Positions 5,199 to 7,948 of a stretch of DNA of 7,948 bases are shown here, in pieces. Each line of letters starts with the position of its first letter. The first letter of the stretch is position 1. Location: NCBI GenBank assembly GCA_030044295.1, contig JASHWB010000035.1, positions 1-7,948 of the forward strand, read 5' to 3'. Below the pieces are notes generated by a model. The model ran no database searches, was not told where the DNA came from, and worked only from the letters and a program-made list of their open reading frames with translations. Position numbers and translations under genes: made by a program. This DNA is from Candidatus Acidiferrales bacterium. GTDB taxonomy: Bacteria; Acidobacteriota; Terriglobia; Acidiferrales; UBA7541.

Positions 5199-7535
5199 AT
5201 GATGCGCGGCGGTTATTTCCCGAAAATAGCGTGCGCCGTGCTCGCTTGCGGCGTTGCGTTTGCTGCGGGGGCACAACGCGGGCGCAAGCCGGCAGCCCGG
5301 CAGTCGACGGCCCGCGCACACAAACCGCCGGCAAGCGCGCCGACCTCGCAACCTGACCTGTTTACATCCGCGATTCGAGCGAACACCATTGGCTTGGCAC
5401 TTATGGATCGCCACGAATTCACGCAGGCGCTGGGCCGGTTCCAGACGGCCTGTGTGATGAATCCCACCTCCGATACGGGATGCTTGAACATGGGTATCGC
5501 GCTGTTCTACATGGCGCGGCTGGACGACGCTCACAGCATTCTCGGAAAATCGGTGCTCCGCGATCCGCACAATCCTCGCGCGTGGTTCAATCTAGCGCTT
5601 GTGGAACGGGCAGCGGGCAATGATGGAGTGGCGGTCCAGGATTTCGAGAAAGCTGCTCAACTCGCTCCAGCCGACCCCGGAACGCAATATGCGATCGGCA
5701 CTCTCTACTTGAAGGCAAAGGATTACCAGCAAGCGATTTCGTCCTTTAGGAAGGCGCTCGACCTGGACCCGTTCCTTTTGTCGGCCGAATTCGGCATGGC
5801 GCAGGCGGAAGGGCGGACCGGCGACGTCAACGGCGCGCTCCAGCACTTGAACCGCGCCGAACACCTGACCGAAACAGGCCTTGGACGGCCTGCAAGCACG
5901 GCTTACGGCGAGGAGGGCAAATATTCGTTCGGGCAGGAAATGCTCGCGCCGATTCAGCCCGCTCCGCCGGAAGTCCCCGTCCACTTCGTCAACGTCACCG
6001 CGGCATCTGGGCTGCCATGGCGCGCGCCCGTCGCGAAAGCTCCGCTGCGCGCTCGTGGGGCGCACGGCGCGCAAACAAAGGCGGCGAGCGCCGCGCCTGT
6101 GCTATCTGGACCGGACGCGCTAGCGAGGTTTCTCGGCGGAGGCGCATGCGTTTTCGACTATAACGGCGACGGATTGCCCGACATTTTTCTGGCGGACGCC
6201 GATGGCAAAGGGCACCCTGCCCTTTACAGCAACGGCGGCCACGGGCGTTTTGTGGACGCAACCAAATCCGCGAAGCTGCAGTTCGGCGGCGAGGCGCTCG
6301 GCTGCGCCACGGGCGACTATGACAACGATGGTTACACCGACATCGCTGTTGGCCTCGCCGATGGCCTCCAGCTTTTTCACAACAACGGGGATGGCACGTT
6401 CACCGATGCGACCGATTCAGCCGCCCTCGATACCCACGGATTGGTGCTGGGCATGGCGTTCGTCGATTACAACGGCGACGGCAACCTCGACCTTTATGCC
6501 GCGCGCTTCGGCGACTTCGCGCTGTCCAGTCCAGCGGAGCCTTTTACTTTCCCTGCCAACGCGCATGGCCTCGGAAACATTCTCTGGCGTGGCAGCGAGC
6601 AGGGTGAATTTACCGACGCAACAGCGGAAACGGCTCTTGCAGGCACGGCTCCGTCGGTGGGCGTGCTCGCGTGTGACGTTAACAACGATGGCACCACCGA
6701 TTTCGTAGTCACAGGCTGGTCGTTATCGCCAACCGTGTACCTCAATCAGCGCGAAGGCGCGTTCCGCGCCATCACTCCGTGGGCTGACCAGATGCCTGGG
6801 CCGACCGCCGGAGCGGTCGCGCTCGATTTCGATCATGACGGCTGGATGGATTTGGCCTTCACGCATTGGTCCTCGCCGGGACTGAGCCTTTGGCGCAACA
6901 TCGGTGGCAAATCTTTCGAGCGCGTGAACTTGCCTGGGCCGCTCTGGATGCGTGGGTGGGGCCTTGCGGCGGTCGATTACGACCACGATGGCTGGGTCGA
7001 TCTGGTCGCGGTGGGCGAAGATTTTTCGGGTGACGGCCACATCATTCTGCTGCGCAACGAAGGCGGCGACGGCCACGGCGGCTTCGCCGGGTTTCGCGAC
7101 GTTACCCACGAAACCGGCCTTGACAAAATCGCTCTACGCAATCCGCGCAGCGTGATCGCATTTGAGGATGCCGATGGCTCGACCGATCTGCTGATCACGC
7201 AGAATGGCTTGCCGCCCATGCTGCTGAAAGGCGTCGGAAGCAACAAATACAGCACGCTTGACCTGTCGCTTACGGGGACGCGCGATAATCGAGCCGGCAT
7301 CGGCTCGGCTGTGGATATTTTCTCCGGTGCGCAACGGCAAACGTTGCAACTGACGGCCGGCTCGGGTTACCTCGGCGGAGGCCCTGCGGAAATTGCAGCA
7401 GGGCTGGGCGGGTACAATGGGGCGGATGTGGTGCGCGTCCTGTGGCCCAGCGGGATACTGCAGGACGAAATCGACGTGCTCACTGGCAAAGGCCGTACCA
7501 TCACCGAATCGAGCCGCGCCATCCGAATCCATTGA
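5199..7535 (+). CDS. Exported TPR and FG-GAP/VCBS repeat protein with C-terminal ASPIC/UnbV domain
   Basis: The 778-aa protein has an N-terminal export signal (basic MRGGYFPK, hydrophobic 10-23, AGA-Q at 23-26). A basic, Pro/Ala-rich linker (27-52) leads into about four or five TPR units (56-225), e.g. NPRAWFNLALVERAAG and DYQQAISSFRKALDLDP. A beta-propeller region (260-685) follows, with calcium-loop motifs DxDxDGxxD-type at 320-328, 373-381, 423-431, 493-501, 543-551 and 593-601. A seventh, at 655-663, has lost its first Asp (Phe655). The end (697-765) is an ASPIC/UnbV domain: NRAGIGSAVDI, GSGYLGGG and VRVLWPSG. The CRTAC1-like combination is common in acidobacteria and planctomycetes; it suggests binding of proteins or glycans outside the cytoplasm, with no enzyme activity implied. 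The first ATG directly follows the protease stop (TAG-ATG-ATG) with no Shine-Dalgarno box, pointing to translational coupling. A start at the second ATG (5202) is equally possible. Confidence 0.9.
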   Translation: MMRGGYFPKIACAVLACGVAFAAGAQRGRKPAARQSTARAHKPPASAPTSQPDLFTSAIRANTIGLALMDRHEFTQALGRFQTACVMNPTSDTGCLNMGIALFYMARLDDAHSILGKSVLRDPHNPRAWFNLALVERAAGNDGVAVQDFEKAAQLAPADPGTQYAIGTLYLKAKDYQQAISSFRKALDLDPFLLSAEFGMAQAEGRTGDVNGALQHLNRAEHLTETGLGRPASTAYGEEGKYSFGQEMLAPIQPAPPEVPVHFVNVTAASGLPWRAPVAKAPLRARGAHGAQTKAASAAPVLSGPDALARFLGGGACVFDYNGDGLPDIFLADADGKGHPALYSNGGHGRFVDATKSAKLQFGGEALGCATGDYDNDGYTDIAVGLADGLQLFHNNGDGTFTDATDSAALDTHGLVLGMAFVDYNGDGNLDLYAARFGDFALSSPAEPFTFPANAHGLGNILWRGSEQGEFTDATAETALAGTAPSVGVLACDVNNDGTTDFVVTGWSLSPTVYLNQREGAFRAITPWADQMPGPTAGAVALDFDHDGWMDLAFTHWSSPGLSLWRNIGGKSFERVNLPGPLWMRGWGLAAVDYDHDGWVDLVAVGEDFSGDGHIILLRNEGGDGHGGFAGFRDVTHETGLDKIALRNPRSVIAFEDADGSTDLLITQNGLPPMLLKGVGSNKYSTLDLSLTGTRDNRAGIGSAVDIFSGAQRQTLQLTAGSGYLGGGPAEIAAGLGGYNGADVVRVLWPSGILQDEIDVLTGKGRTITESSRAIRIH

Positions 7536-7601
7536 GCGGGATCCAGCGTGATATCCTCCGATGCTGAGGCGACTCTCGAGTACTCTGGATAGCTAAACGC
7601 A

Positions 7602-7948
7602 ATGTCGATCAAAAGCTATGCCGATTTTGCCGGTTTAAAGGAGGTTGGACGTATAGTGCGTCTCGCCATCGATGAAATGGCGAAGCATGTTCGACCTGGC
7701 GTGACGACTGGCGAACTCGCGGACATTGGCGGTGCGGTCATGCGGCACAATGGAGCTCGCTCGGCTCCCCGGATGGTTTACGGGTTCCCGGGCGACGTCC
7801 TGATCAGCATCAACGATGAAGCCGTACACGGAATCCCGTCCCATTCCCGGACCATAGGCGAAGGAGATTTGGTGAAACTCGACGTGACGTTCGAAAAGAA
7901 CGGTTATATGGCCGACGCGGCTGTCACTGTTCCCGTGGAACCAATCTC
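7602..7948 (+). CDS. map: Methionine aminopeptidase, type I, N-terminal part, cut by window end
   Basis: This enzyme removes the initiator methionine from new proteins in the cytoplasm, using two metal ions. The 115 residues visible include ISINDEAVHGIPSH (68-81), where His76 matches the catalytic His79 of the E. coli enzyme, and GDLVKLDVTFEKNGYMADAAVTVPV (88-112). In the latter, Asp94 and Asp105 match metal ligands Asp97 and Asp108 with the same 11-residue spacing. The remaining ligands lie beyond the window. There is no N-terminal SH3 or zinc-finger extension, so it is a type Ia-like short form. The ATG at 7602 is the first possible start, because an in-frame TAG lies at 7590-7592. No convincing Shine-Dalgarno box is seen. 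It follows the propeller gene by 66 bp and is not next to secY, adk or infA, where map often sits, so it may be a second copy. Confidence 0.95.
   Translation, partial: MSIKSYADFAGLKEVGRIVRLAIDEMAKHVRPGVTTGELADIGGAVMRHNGARSAPRMVYGFPGDVLISINDEAVHGIPSHSRTIGEGDLVKLDVTFEKNGYMADAAVTVPVEPI

Noticed and set aside
5199..5276. Lipoprotein signal (Cys17) in the TPR-propeller protein
   Set aside because: The residues before Cys17 (V-L-A) fit a lipobox poorly and the hydrophobic run continues past it to a good AGA-Q cleavage site.
4644..5570. Minus-strand open frame of 308 codons
   Set aside because: It crosses antisense over the junction of two well-identified genes and is His/Arg-rich with no recognisable domain.
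7536..7601. Promoter or terminator between the propeller gene and map
   Set aside because: TTGAGC at 7532-7537 has no -10 box at suitable spacing, and no stem with a T-run is visible in the 66 bp.

Overview
The window looks like chromosomal DNA of a high-GC, Gram-negative-type bacterium, most likely an acidobacterium (Acidobacteriota, class Terriglobia). This rests on gene content recalled from family knowledge: a secreted TPR plus FG-GAP/UnbV protein, a CBS-type site-2 protease, and an unnamed secreted protein encoded with a family-5 solute-binding protein and a membrane sensor. No search was run. There is no sign of phage, IS elements, CRISPR, rRNA or tRNA.

Left block, minus strand, 3249 down to 1: three tightly packed genes, read in this order. 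First is a secreted protein of 425 aa with four cysteines outside the signal peptide and a propeller-like look. Second is a short family-5 (SBP_bac_5) solute-binding protein of 387 aa that appears to lack a large part of the usual N-terminal lobe. Third is a membrane sensor cut by the window edge, with one TM helix and an extracytoplasmic sensor region visible; it is probably a histidine kinase. The genes overlap by 38 bp and 4 bp, so they should be one operon. I infer a ligand-sensing module in which the solute-binding protein and the secreted protein act outside the membrane and the sensor carries the signal inside.

Middle, 3250 to 4067: mostly non-coding. It holds one small minus-strand gene (3649 to 3798) for a 49-aa single-pass membrane protein with a strong ribosome binding site. 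Around it lie several perfect inverted repeats, a near-palindrome and weak promoter candidates for the flanking operons.

Right block, plus strand, 4068 to the end: a polytopic M50B site-2 protease with two CBS domains is followed with zero spacing by a 778-aa exported protein. That protein has TPR repeats, six canonical plus one degenerate calcium-loop repeat and a C-terminal ASPIC/UnbV domain. After a 66-bp gap comes the 5' part of a type I methionine aminopeptidase gene (map), cut by the window end. The protease and TPR-propeller genes are probably translationally coupled. Whether map belongs to the same transcript is open.

The best candidate for something undescribed is the minus-strand three-gene sensory block, with its abbreviated binding protein and unnamed secreted partner. 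The protease/propeller pair and the 49-aa membrane protein come next.
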